A stretch of 64,000 bases of DNA from CAJCIY01 sp964245825 (lineage in GTDB: Bacteria > Actinomycetota > Actinomycetes > Mycobacteriales > CAJCIY01). This document shows positions 6,983-13,877 of the stretch, one piece after another. The stretch is taken from contig CAXTNT010000005.1 of assembly GCA_964245825.1 (NCBI GenBank), positions 128,765-192,764 of the forward strand. Direction: 5' to 3'. Positions within the stretch are counted from its first letter, which is position 1, and each line of letters opens with the position of its first letter. The position numbers and the translations under genes were made by a program. Below the pieces are notes generated by a model. It was not told the DNA's origin, ran no database searches, and worked only from the letters and a program-made list of their open reading frames with translations.

Positions 6983-8599
6983 TCAGCACCGGGCGCCGGT
7001 CACGCGGGACGGGGCGGCCAGGCTGATCAGGTACGCGTTCACCACCCGCTGCACGCAGCCGCTGCCGCTGGCCCGGTAGGCCGTGTGCCCGTCGCCGTCG
7101 TAGCTCAGCAGCGTCCCGCCGTCGAGCTGCCGGGCCAGCGCGACCGCCTCCCCGTACGGGGTGGCGGGATCGCGGGTCGTCCCGAGCACCAGGATCGCCG
7201 GCGCTCCCGGGGCCACCACCGGGGCGGTGTCCTGCACCGCCCGGACCGGCCACGCGGCGCAGCCGATCCCCGACCAGGCGATGGCGCGACCGAAGATCGG
7301 GGCGGCCGGAGCCAGCGCGGCGGCCAGCGCCCCCGCCTGCGTCGCCGTCGCCGGGTAGGTGTGGTCCGAGCAGTTGATGGCCAGGTTGGCCTCGCTCTCC
7401 GGGTCGTAGCTGCCGTCGGCGTTTCGGCCGAGCAGCCCGTCGGCCAGCTGCAGCAGCAGGCCACCGGCCCCGGACTGGGCCAGTGACAGCGCCGTGCCCA
7501 GCGCTGGCCAGCCGTGCGTCCGGTCATACAGGGTCGCCAGGGTCCCCGTCAGGAACAGCCCTGCCGTGACCCGCCGGGAGCCGATCCCGGGCAAGGGCGT
7601 CACGGCGACCTGGGCCGCCAGCGCCCGGTACCCCGACTCGACCGCCGCCGCCGAGCCGTCCGCCGCGCCGAACGGGCACTGCTGGTTGCCGACGCACCAC
7701 GCCGCGAACGCATCGAACGCACCCTCGAAGCCGGTGGCCTGCCCGGCGATGAGCTGGGTCCCGGTCAGCGTCGGGTCGATCGCGCCGTCGAGCACGAACG
7801 CGCGGATGTGCGTCGGGAACAGCCGGGCGTACGTGGCGCCGAGGTAGGTGCCGTAGGAGTAGCCGAGATAGGTGAGCCGGGGTTCGCCGAGGGCCGCCCG
7901 GATCGCGTCCAGGTCGCGCGCCGCATCGACGGTGGACAGGTGCCGCAGCTCGTCGCCCATCGCTGCGCCGCAGGCGGCCGCCTCCCGGGCAGCCGCCGCG
8001 AAGAGGCTCGCGGCCTGCTGGGCGGTGGCGGGGTATGGCGGCTCCGCGTACAGCGTGTCCAGCTCGGCGCCGGTCAGGCAGTGCACCGGGGCGCTGGCGC
8101 CGGTGCCGCGCGGGTCGAACCCGACGACGTCGAAGCGGGCCCGGACCGCGGCGGGGATGGCGCTGAGGTCGGCGCGGACGAACGACACCCCGCTGCCGCC
8201 CGGGCCGCCCGGGTTGACCACCAGCGATCCGAGTCGCGCCGAGGCCGGTCCGGTCGCCCGGGCCCGGATCAGGGCCAGCCCGACGGTGCGGCCGGTCGCC
8301 GCCGGATCGGTGTGCGACCAGTCCAGCGGGACGGCGAGGCGCGCGCAGCTGAACACACCCCCGCACGGAGCCCAGCGCACCGGCGACGCCGGGCGCACGG
8401 AGACGGTGGACACGGGAGCGGTGGGCACGGCCCTCGGCGCCGGCGCGGTCGGCGAGGGCAGCTGCACCACCTGCGGCCGACCGGAGCGGTGCCCGAGCTG
8501 GCGGGCGACGACCACCGCGACGCCCGCCGCGGCCAGCACCGCGAGCGCGACGCACAGCACCAGCACCTGCCTGCCGCGGTCCACCCGGCGCCCGGTCAC
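6983..8599 (-). CDS. Secreted/anchored TAP-type alpha/beta hydrolase (tripeptidyl aminopeptidase-like)
   Basis: The 538-residue protein has an N-terminal membrane segment (about 11-32) and an alpha/beta hydrolase fold like the SlpD/E and TAP peptidases of actinomycetes. Key elements are oxyanion region NPGGPGGSGV, GFDPRGTGAS, nucleophile elbow GYSYGTY, late Asp in LGTTRDPATPYG, His in GDGHTAYR, and a C-terminal Cys pair typical of TAP. It probably removes N-terminal peptides outside the cell. The open frame extends to 9340, but homology and the GTGA overlap with the upstream phosphatase stop place the start at the GTG at 8599. Confidence 0.87.
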   Translation of the reverse strand: MTGRRVDRGRQVLVLCVALAVLAAAGVAVVVARQLGHRSGRPQVVQLPSPTAPAPRAVPTAPVSTVSVRPASPVRWAPCGGVFSCARLAVPLDWSHTDPAATGRTVGLALIRARATGPASARLGSLVVNPGGPGGSGVSFVRADLSAIPAAVRARFDVVGFDPRGTGASAPVHCLTGAELDTLYAEPPYPATAQQAASLFAAAAREAAACGAAMGDELRHLSTVDAARDLDAIRAALGEPRLTYLGYSYGTYLGATYARLFPTHIRAFVLDGAIDPTLTGTQLIAGQATGFEGAFDAFAAWCVGNQQCPFGAADGSAAAVESGYRALAAQVAVTPLPGIGSRRVTAGLFLTGTLATLYDRTHGWPALGTALSLAQSGAGGLLLQLADGLLGRNADGSYDPESEANLAINCSDHTYPATATQAGALAAALAPAAPIFGRAIAWSGIGCAAWPVRAVQDTAPVVAPGAPAILVLGTTRDPATPYGEAVALARQLDGGTLLSYDGDGHTAYRASGSGCVQRVVNAYLISLAAPSRVTGARC

Positions 8600-9192
8600 G
8601 GCCCGGCCCCGGTGGGCGGCACGTTCCAGCGCAGCAGCGCCGGCCGCTCGTGCTCGGTGCCCAGCACACCGAGCCCCGCGGCGTCCAGCACGAACATCGC
8701 GCCGGCCCCCGGCGGCAGGCCCAGCCAGCGGGCGGTCAGCACCCGGAGCAGGTGCGAGTGGGCGACGAGCAGCACGTCGCCGCCGGTCAGCGCCGGGCGT
8801 ACGCGGTCGGCCAACAGCGCGTCCACGCGCGCGCCGACCGCGGCCGCGTCCTCGCCGCCGGCAGCGCCGTCCGACCACAGCCACCACCGCGGCACCTCGC
8901 CGCGGATCTCCGCGGTGGTCCGCCCCTCGTGCTCGCCGTAGTCCCACTCGACCAGCCGGGCGTCGGAGTCGGCGGCAGGAAATCCCGCCAGCGCGGCGGT
9001 CTCGCGCGCCCGCACCAGCGGGCTGGTCAGCACCAGCGACCAGGGCTGCTCGCCGCGCAGAGCGCGCAGGCTCGCCCCCGCGCGCTCGGCGAGCATCCGA
9101 CCCTCGGCCAGCAGTGGCACGTCCGTCCGGCCCGTGTGCCGGCGGTCCCGGCTCCAGGCGGTCTCGCCGTGCCGCAGCACGTACAGGCTCAT
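8596..9192 (-). CDS. Histidine phosphatase family protein (phosphoglycerate-mutase fold)
   Basis: This 198-residue protein begins MSLYVLRHGETAW, the RHG motif with the catalytic phospho-His, and has the second His in LLVAHSHLLRVL plus the acid region LVEWDYGEHEGRT. It belongs to the acid phosphatase-like branch rather than true glycolytic mutases; substrate unknown. The start overlaps the stop of crcB2 (ATGA, 9189-9192), and its own stop overlaps the next gene (GTGA), so it sits mid-operon with tight translational coupling. Confidence 0.9.
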   Translation of the reverse strand: MSLYVLRHGETAWSRDRRHTGRTDVPLLAEGRMLAERAGASLRALRGEQPWSLVLTSPLVRARETAALAGFPAADSDARLVEWDYGEHEGRTTAEIRGEVPRWWLWSDGAAGGEDAAAVGARVDALLADRVRPALTGGDVLLVAHSHLLRVLTARWLGLPPGAGAMFVLDAAGLGVLGTEHERPALLRWNVPPTGAGP

Positions 9193-9554
9193 GCCAGCGC
9201 CAGCGCGAGTCCGCCACAAGCCGCGGCGAAGCCCAGCAGTGCGGACCCGACGAGGTTGGTGGCGGCGGCCCGCGGACGGCCGTCGCGCAGCAGCCCGACG
9301 GTCTCCTGGGAGAACGTCGAGTACGTGGTGAACGCCCCACAGAAGCCGGTCCCCGCCAACGCGCGCCACTGCGGCGACAGGCCGTGGTGCAGCCCCAGCC
9401 CGGTGAGCAGGCCGAGGACGAACGAGCCCACCACGTTGACGGTGACGGTGCCGTACGGGAAGCCTCCGCCGCTGCGACGGGTGATCACCACGTCGGCGGT
9501 GTAGCGGGCGGGGGCGCCGACCACCGCCCCCAGCGCCACCAGCAGCGCGATCAC
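9189..9554 (-). CDS. crcB: Fluoride ion channel subunit CrcB/Fluc, copy 2
   Basis: This 121-residue four-helix membrane protein carries the Fluc motifs: GAVVGAPARY near the N-terminus, GTVTVNVVGSFVLG (pore Asn), and GFCGAFTTYSTFS (the Phe/Thr track). Fluc channels are dual-topology dimers, and two adjacent crcB genes usually encode a heterodimer. The start is the GTG at 9554, overlapping the stop of crcB copy 1 (GTGA). It exports fluoride from the cytoplasm. Confidence 0.92.
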   Translation of the reverse strand: MIALLVALGAVVGAPARYTADVVITRRSGGGFPYGTVTVNVVGSFVLGLLTGLGLHHGLSPQWRALAGTGFCGAFTTYSTFSQETVGLLRDGRPRAAATNLVGSALLGFAAACGGLALALA

Positions 9555-9985
9555 GGCGCCGCCGCGAGGCCGACAGCGGTCGCGGCCAGGCCGCCGAACA
9601 GGCTCGCCGCGACGTACCCCAGCGCGAGGCCGGCGTGGTCGGTCGAGACCAGCCGGTCGGCCTCGACGGCGAAGGTGGAGAACGTGGTGTACCCCCCGAG
9701 CACGCCGGTGCCCAGCAGCGGTCGCCACAGCGGGCTGCGGCCGGGGCGCCGCGTGAGGGCGCCGACCAGCATCCCGAGCAGCAGACAACCCGTGATGTTG
9801 ATCAGCAGCGTGGCCATCGGGAACGTGCCGGTGGCGGTCGGCAGGGCCACGCCCACGCCGTACCGGGCCAGCGCCCCCACGGCCCCACCGACCGCGACCG
9901 CCGCCACCAGCCTGGGTGCCAGCGGCGGCTCGCCGCGCGACGGCAGGTCCGGGTCGTCGTCCCCCCGGAAGGGCTGCGAGGTCAC
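9551..9985 (-). CDS. crcB: Fluoride ion channel subunit CrcB/Fluc, copy 1
   Basis: The 144-residue protein has four membrane helices after a hydrophilic N-terminal tail, with VGALARYGVG, MATLLINITGCLLLG (pore Asn) and GVLGGYTTFSTFAVE. It pairs with copy 2 as a likely opposite-topology partner. The GTG start at 9985 lies 6 nt downstream of a -10 box TAGCGT. Only 36 bp separate it from the divergent bcp start, so there is no room for a crcB fluoride riboswitch. Confidence 0.92.
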   Translation of the reverse strand: MTSQPFRGDDDPDLPSRGEPPLAPRLVAAVAVGGAVGALARYGVGVALPTATGTFPMATLLINITGCLLLGMLVGALTRRPGRSPLWRPLLGTGVLGGYTTFSTFAVEADRLVSTDHAGLALGYVAASLFGGLAATAVGLAAAP

Positions 9986-9991
9986 GGCCGG

Positions 9992-9997
9992 ACGCTA
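9992..9997 (-). promoter_or_regulatory. -10 box TAGCGT of the crcB operon
   Basis: TANNNT match ending 6 nt before the crcB GTG; no SD. Leaderless arrangement inside a 36-bp divergent region. Confidence 0.5.
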
Positions 9998-10008
9998 CCG
10001 GCCGCCGC

Positions 10009-10014
10009 TACGCT
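10009..10014 (+). promoter_or_regulatory. -10 box TACGCT of bcp
   Basis: TANNNT match ending 7 nt before the bcp ATG at 10022; no SD. The two -10 boxes of the divergent genes are 11 bp apart. Confidence 0.5.
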
Positions 10015-10021
10015 CGAACGC

Positions 10022-10513
10022 ATGCCCGCCGACCCCCTCGCGCCCGTCCGGCTGCAGCCCGGCGACACCGCCCCGCCGTTCTCGCTCCCGGCGGCCGACG
10101 GCACGACGGTGTCGCTCGCGGACTTCGTGGGCCGCAGCGTGATCGTGTACGCCTACCCGGCCGCGATGACGCCGGGCTGCACCACCCAGGCGTGCGACTT
10201 CCGCGACAACCTGGCCCAGCTCGCCGATGCCGGGCTGGACGTCGTCGGCATCTCACCGGACAAGCCCGAGAAGCTGGCGAAGTTCGTCGCCAAGGAGGGG
10301 CTGACCTTCCCGCTGCTGGCCGATCCCGACAAGCACGTGCTGACCGCCTACGGCGCCTTCGGAGAGAAGAAGCTCTACGGCCGCACCGTCACGGGGGTGA
10401 TCCGCTCGACTCTCGTGGTCGACCCGGCCGGCACGATCGCCCACGCCTTCTACGGCGTGAAGGCCACCGGCCATGTCGCGAAGCTGATCCGCGACCTGGG
10501 GCTCGCCGGCTGA
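10022..10513 (+). CDS. bcp: Thioredoxin-dependent peroxiredoxin Bcp (PrxQ)
   Basis: The 163-residue protein reduces hydroperoxides using thioredoxin. The peroxidatic Cys53 and resolving Cys58 in MTPGCTTQACDFRD show the C-X4-C spacing of the BCP/PrxQ branch. Other family features are GDTAPPFSLPAADG, VVGISPDKPEKLAKF and YGRTVTGVIRSTLVVDP. The frame is open far upstream, but homology and the -10 box support the ATG at 10022. It is divergently transcribed from the crcB operon. Confidence 0.93.
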   Translation: MPADPLAPVRLQPGDTAPPFSLPAADGTTVSLADFVGRSVIVYAYPAAMTPGCTTQACDFRDNLAQLADAGLDVVGISPDKPEKLAKFVAKEGLTFPLLADPDKHVLTAYGAFGEKKLYGRTVTGVIRSTLVVDPAGTIAHAFYGVKATGHVAKLIRDLGLAG

Positions 10514-10517
10514 GCGG

Positions 10518-11381
10518 TCAGAGGAACGCTCCATGCGGGATGTACGGGGTGGGTTCGGGTCGCCCGCGCCAGCACACCGCCCCGCCGAGGCTCAGGGGCA
10601 GCCGGGCCGCGACCAGCACATCCAGCGCCCACTGCTGGCGCCCGGTCACGTGTCCGAGCGTCGCATCGACGCCCAGCTCGACCGCCCGGGCGACCGCCGC
10701 CCACAGCACCGCCCGGGCGGCGTCGGCATCGGTGCCCGCCAGCAGACTGATCCAGCCGCGGTCGGCGACGTACGCGTACGCGCGGCGCCCACCATCTTCG
10801 TAGCGCAGGGCGAAACCGGGGGCGCCCTGAATGAAGGCGTGGTCGGGGCCGTGCCCGTGCCCGCGGGCGATCCGGTCGACGGCGTCGGCGAACTCCGGGT
10901 CGACGCCCTCGCGGACGCGGCGATCCGCCTGGTAGGCAGCGAGATCCGCCGGTCCGGAACCCTCCAGGCACGGGTAGACCGCGAACCCCGCCACGGCGTA
11001 CCGACGTAGTGCCCGCCCGTCGTCCGAGGCGCAGATGACGCCGGGGCCGGTGTGCCCGGCGAGCGCTGCGTCGACCAGCCGCCGGCCGACGCCACCGCCC
11101 TGCCTGCCGGGGCGGACCACGAGCAGCGACAGCCCCCACAACCCCTCGCGTACCGAGGCCGCCGCGACCCCGACGATCTCGCCTGCGTCGACCGCGACCC
11201 ACTGCCTGCTCGGGTCGGTGTCGAGCAGGTGGGCCATCCGCCGCTTCCACCAGGCCAGTCGGGCCTCGTCCCAGTCGTGCGGCGTCCGTCCCCGCTGGCG
11301 GTCCAGCTCGGCGAAGGCCGAGATGGGCAGGACATGGAGCCCGTCGATGTCGTCGGCCGCGAGTCGGCGGATGTCGGTCAT
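10518..11381 (-). CDS. GNAT family N-acetyltransferase
   Basis: The 287-residue protein has an N-terminal GNAT domain with the acetyl-CoA loop VVRPGRQGGGVGRRLVDAAL (about 94-113) and a GFAVYPCLEG motif. A second, more divergent GNAT-like half follows (about 170-287, AYVADRGWISLLAG). Two-domain GNATs like this act on unknown small molecules or peptides. It converges with bcp (4-bp gap) and starts 43 bp from the tRNA-Leu gene on the other strand. Confidence 0.85.
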   Translation of the reverse strand: MTDIRRLAADDIDGLHVLPISAFAELDRQRGRTPHDWDEARLAWWKRRMAHLLDTDPSRQWVAVDAGEIVGVAAASVREGLWGLSLLVVRPGRQGGGVGRRLVDAALAGHTGPGVICASDDGRALRRYAVAGFAVYPCLEGSGPADLAAYQADRRVREGVDPEFADAVDRIARGHGHGPDHAFIQGAPGFALRYEDGGRRAYAYVADRGWISLLAGTDADAARAVLWAAVARAVELGVDATLGHVTGRQQWALDVLVAARLPLSLGGAVCWRGRPEPTPYIPHGAFL

Positions 11382-11424
11382 GCTCCGATCCCACCAGAGC
11401 GGCCCTGCGAGACTGCGCAGGCCT

Positions 11425-11505
11425 GCGAGAGTGGCGGAACGGCAGACGCGCCGGTCTTAGGAACCGGTGCCCACGGGCGTGCGGGTTCGACTCCCGCCTC
11501 TCGCA
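11425..11505 (+). tRNA. tRNA-Leu (anticodon UAG)
   Basis: An acceptor stem GCGAGAG pairs with CTCTCGC, with discriminator A at 11505. The anticodon stem CCGGT/ACCGG encloses the loop CTTAGGA with anticodon TAG, which reads CUA. The T arm GCGGG-TTCGACT-CCCGC and a long variable arm mark it as a class II leucine tRNA. The CCA end is not encoded. Confidence 0.95.
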
Positions 11506-11525
11506 CTGCTCCGACGGGCTTCTCA

Positions 11526-11531
11526 TACTCT
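11526..11531 (+). promoter_or_regulatory. -10 box TACTCT of def
   Basis: TANNNT match ending 7 nt before the def GTG at 11539, directly after the tRNA gene; leaderless arrangement without SD. Confidence 0.45.
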
Positions 11532-11538
11532 TCCGGCC

Positions 11539-12087
11539 GTGACGATCCGCCCCATCCGCCAGGTCGGCGACCCGGTCCTGCGTACGCGCGGTGACGAGGT
11601 GCGGTCCTTCGACGCCGCCCTGCGCCAGCTCGTCGACGACATGTTCGAGACGATGTACGACGCTCCCGGCGTCGGCCTCGCCGCAAACCAGATCGGGGTC
11701 GGCCTGCGCCTGTTCGTCTACGACTGCGGGGCCGAGGAGAACGCCGACGGCGAGCAGGGCGACGGCCCGGTGCGCAAGGGCGTCGTCTGCAACCCGCTGC
11801 TGACCGAGCTCGGCGGGCGGCCCGCGGCCGACCCCGGCGAGCCGGACTGGACCGACGGTGACGAGGGCTGCCTGTCGGTGGTCGGCCTGCAGTACGTCAC
11901 CCCGCGCTGGTCGACCGCGACCGTGACCGGGCTCGACCTGGCCGGCGCCCCGGTCACCGTCCGGGGTAGCGGGCTGCTCGCGCGCTGCCTGCAGCACGAG
12001 ACCGACCACCTGGACGGCAGGCTCTACCTCGACCGGCTCGTCGGGGACGCCAAGGCTGCGGCCCGTCGCGCGCTGTCGGCCACGTAG
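11539..12087 (+). CDS. def: Peptide deformylase
   Basis: The 182-residue metalloenzyme removes the N-formyl group from new proteins. All three family motifs are present: GVGLAANQIG (about 44-53), EGCLS (109-113) and QHETDHLDG (152-160), supplying the metal ligands Cys and two His and the catalytic Glu. The open frame extends into the tRNA-Leu gene, so the GTG at 11539, which has a -10 box 7 nt upstream, is preferred. An insert rich in acidic residues (EENADGEQGDGP, about 66-77) lengthens the loop before motif 2. Confidence 0.95.
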   Translation: MTIRPIRQVGDPVLRTRGDEVRSFDAALRQLVDDMFETMYDAPGVGLAANQIGVGLRLFVYDCGAEENADGEQGDGPVRKGVVCNPLLTELGGRPAADPGEPDWTDGDEGCLSVVGLQYVTPRWSTATVTGLDLAGAPVTVRGSGLLARCLQHETDHLDGRLYLDRLVGDAKAAARRALSAT

Positions 12088-12096
12088 CACCGCCGG

Positions 12097-12102
12097 TAGG
12101 TT
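12097..12102 (+). promoter_or_regulatory. -10 box TAGGTT of the SDR gene
   Basis: TANNNT match ending 7 nt before the ATG at 12110, no SD; leaderless arrangement. Confidence 0.45.
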
Positions 12103-12109
12103 CTGCGCC

Positions 12110-13060
12110 ATGTGTCCCAGAGCGGTCGTGACCGGCGGTGCGGGCTTCCTCGGCTCCCACCTGAGCGCACGGCTGCTCGGGCTCGGCTACGAGGTGGTCG
12201 CCCTCGACAACTTCGTGACCGGTAACCCGACCAACGTGGACGAGCTGAGCGAGGACCCGGCCTTCCGGCTGGTCCGGTGCGACGTCACCGACTACGTACA
12301 CGTGCCCGGGCCGGTCGACCTGGTCCTGCACTTCGCCTCGCCGGCCAGCCCGATCGACTACCTCGAGCTGCCCATCGAGACGCTCAAGGTCGGCTCGATC
12401 GGCACCCTGCACGCCCTAGGGCTGGCCAAGGAGAAGGGCGCCCGCTTCCTGTCCGCCTCGACCTCCGAGGTGTACGGCGACCCGCAGATCCATCCCCAGC
12501 CCGAGTCCTACTGGGGCCACGTGAACCCCGTCGGCCCGCGCGGGGTCTACGACGAGGCCAAGCGCTTCGGCGAGGCGCTCACCATGGCCTACCGGAACAC
12601 GCACGGCGTCGACACGGCCTTGGTACGGATCTTCAACACGTACGGGCCGAAGATGCGGCCCCGGGACGGCCGGGCCATCCCCGCGTTCATCACCCAGGCG
12701 CTGCGCGGCGAGCCGATCACCGTGGCCGGCGACGGCAGCCAGACCCGCTCGGTCTGCTACGTCGACGACCTCGTGACGGGCATCCTGGCCCTCGCCGACT
12801 CCGGGCTGCCCGGCCCGGTCAACGTCGGCAACCCGCGGGAGCTGTCGATCCTCGAGCTGGCCGAGACCATCCGCGACCTCGTCGGGTCCCGGTCGGAGAT
12901 CATCTTCATCCCGCGCCCCGTCGACGATCCCACCGTTCGGCAGCCCGATATCGCCCTGGCCCGCGCGGAGCTGGGCTGGGAGCCGCAGATCCCGCTCGAG
13001 ACCGGCCTGGCCCGCACGATCGCGTGGTTCCGCAGCCACCCGGACGTGCTGGCCGCCTGA
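12110..13060 (+). CDS. NAD-dependent sugar-nucleotide SDR, UDP-glucuronate decarboxylase-like
   Basis: This 316-residue extended SDR carries the NAD motif TGGAGFLGS (8-16), STSEVYG (117-123) and catalytic Y147xxxK151. The stretches HFASPASP and YWGHVNPVGPRGVYDEAKR and RIFNTYGPKM closely follow UDP-xylose synthases (UXS), which convert UDP-glucuronate to UDP-xylose. A related 4-epimerase or 4,6-dehydratase activity is possible. The GT2 gene 58 bp downstream and the GT-C enzyme opposite suggest cell-envelope glycan or glycolipid synthesis. Confidence 0.88.
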   Translation: MCPRAVVTGGAGFLGSHLSARLLGLGYEVVALDNFVTGNPTNVDELSEDPAFRLVRCDVTDYVHVPGPVDLVLHFASPASPIDYLELPIETLKVGSIGTLHALGLAKEKGARFLSASTSEVYGDPQIHPQPESYWGHVNPVGPRGVYDEAKRFGEALTMAYRNTHGVDTALVRIFNTYGPKMRPRDGRAIPAFITQALRGEPITVAGDGSQTRSVCYVDDLVTGILALADSGLPGPVNVGNPRELSILELAETIRDLVGSRSEIIFIPRPVDDPTVRQPDIALARAELGWEPQIPLETGLARTIAWFRSHPDVLAA

Positions 13061-13108
13061 GCCGCGATTCCCGGTCCTGCTGGCACAATCCTGGGCGTCG
13101 GCCCCCGT

Positions 13109-13113
13109 GGAGG
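13109..13113 (+). promoter_or_regulatory. Shine-Dalgarno GGAGG deciding the GT2 start
   Basis: GGAGG is followed after 5 nt by GTG at 13119. This favours 13119 over the upstream in-frame GTG at 13107, whose own SD position is empty. Confidence 0.65.
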
Positions 13114-13118
13114 TGCGC

Positions 13119-13808
13119 GTGAAGCTCTCGATCCTGATGCCCGTCTTCAACGAGCAGGCGACCCTGGCGACGGCGCTCAAACGCGTGCTCGACGTCCACT
13201 ACCCCTGCGAGATCGAGCTCGTGGCCGTCGACGACGGCAGCAGCGACAACACCCGTGACATCCTCGCCGGCACCGACGACCAGCGGCTGTCGGTGCACAC
13301 CCATACCCTGAACCAGGGCAAGGGCGCTGCGATCGCGACGGCGGTCCGGGTGGCGACCGGCGACTACGTGATCATGTGCGACGCCGACCTGGAGTACGCC
13401 CCCGAGGAGATTCCCCGGCTGCTCACCCCGGTGCTGTCCGGAGAGGCGCAGGTGGTCTACGGCACGCGGACGTTCGGCAGCCACAACGCGTACAGCTTCC
13501 TGTACGTGCTCGGGAACAAGGGCGTGACACTCGCCGCGAACATCCTGTTCAACGCCTACATCTCCGATCTGGAGACCTGCTTCAAGCTCGTGCCCACCCA
13601 GCTGTGGCGAGACCTCGACGTGCGCAGCCTCGGGTTCGGCATGGAGGCCGAGGTGACCGGCAAGCTGCTGCGCCGGGGCATCCGCCCGTACGAGGTCCCG
13701 ATCAGCTACAAGGCACGCACTCGCGAGCAGGGCAAGAAGCTCACCTGGCGGGACGGCGTCGAGGCGCTCGCGATCCTCGCCCGCGAACGCGTGCGTGCCA
13801 GGACCTGA
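13119..13808 (+). CDS. Family 2 glycosyltransferase (dolichyl-phosphate-mannose synthase-like)
   Basis: The 229-residue GT-A enzyme begins MKLSILMPVFNE and has VAVDDGSSDNTRD, GKGAAIATAV, CDADLEY (the DxD metal site) and YGTRTFGSH, all typical of polyprenyl-phosphate sugar synthases. No C-terminal membrane helices follow, so it is the short form. It would load a sugar onto polyprenyl phosphate, the donor used by GT-C enzymes such as the one encoded convergently next door. The start is set by the GGAGG at 13109. Confidence 0.9.
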   Translation: MKLSILMPVFNEQATLATALKRVLDVHYPCEIELVAVDDGSSDNTRDILAGTDDQRLSVHTHTLNQGKGAAIATAVRVATGDYVIMCDADLEYAPEEIPRLLTPVLSGEAQVVYGTRTFGSHNAYSFLYVLGNKGVTLAANILFNAYISDLETCFKLVPTQLWRDLDVRSLGFGMEAEVTGKLLRRGIRPYEVPISYKARTREQGKKLTWRDGVEALAILARERVRART

Positions 13809-13877
13809 GCGAATCCTTCTCCTCGACCTGAGCGCGCGAGTGAGCGGCATGCCGGCGGGCTGGCGGGGGTCGGCCGG

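Noticed and set aside
6983..9340. 785-residue reading of the TAP-like hydrolase
   Set aside because: N-terminal 247 residues overlap the phosphatase gene in another frame and have no homology; the GTG at 8599 with GTGA coupling is better.
9986..10021. Fluoride riboswitch upstream of crcB
   Set aside because: Only 36 bp separate crcB from bcp, too short for the riboswitch.
10013..10028. LexA box at bcp (TCGAAC half-site)
   Set aside because: The right half is not GTTCGA-like, so there is no SOS box.
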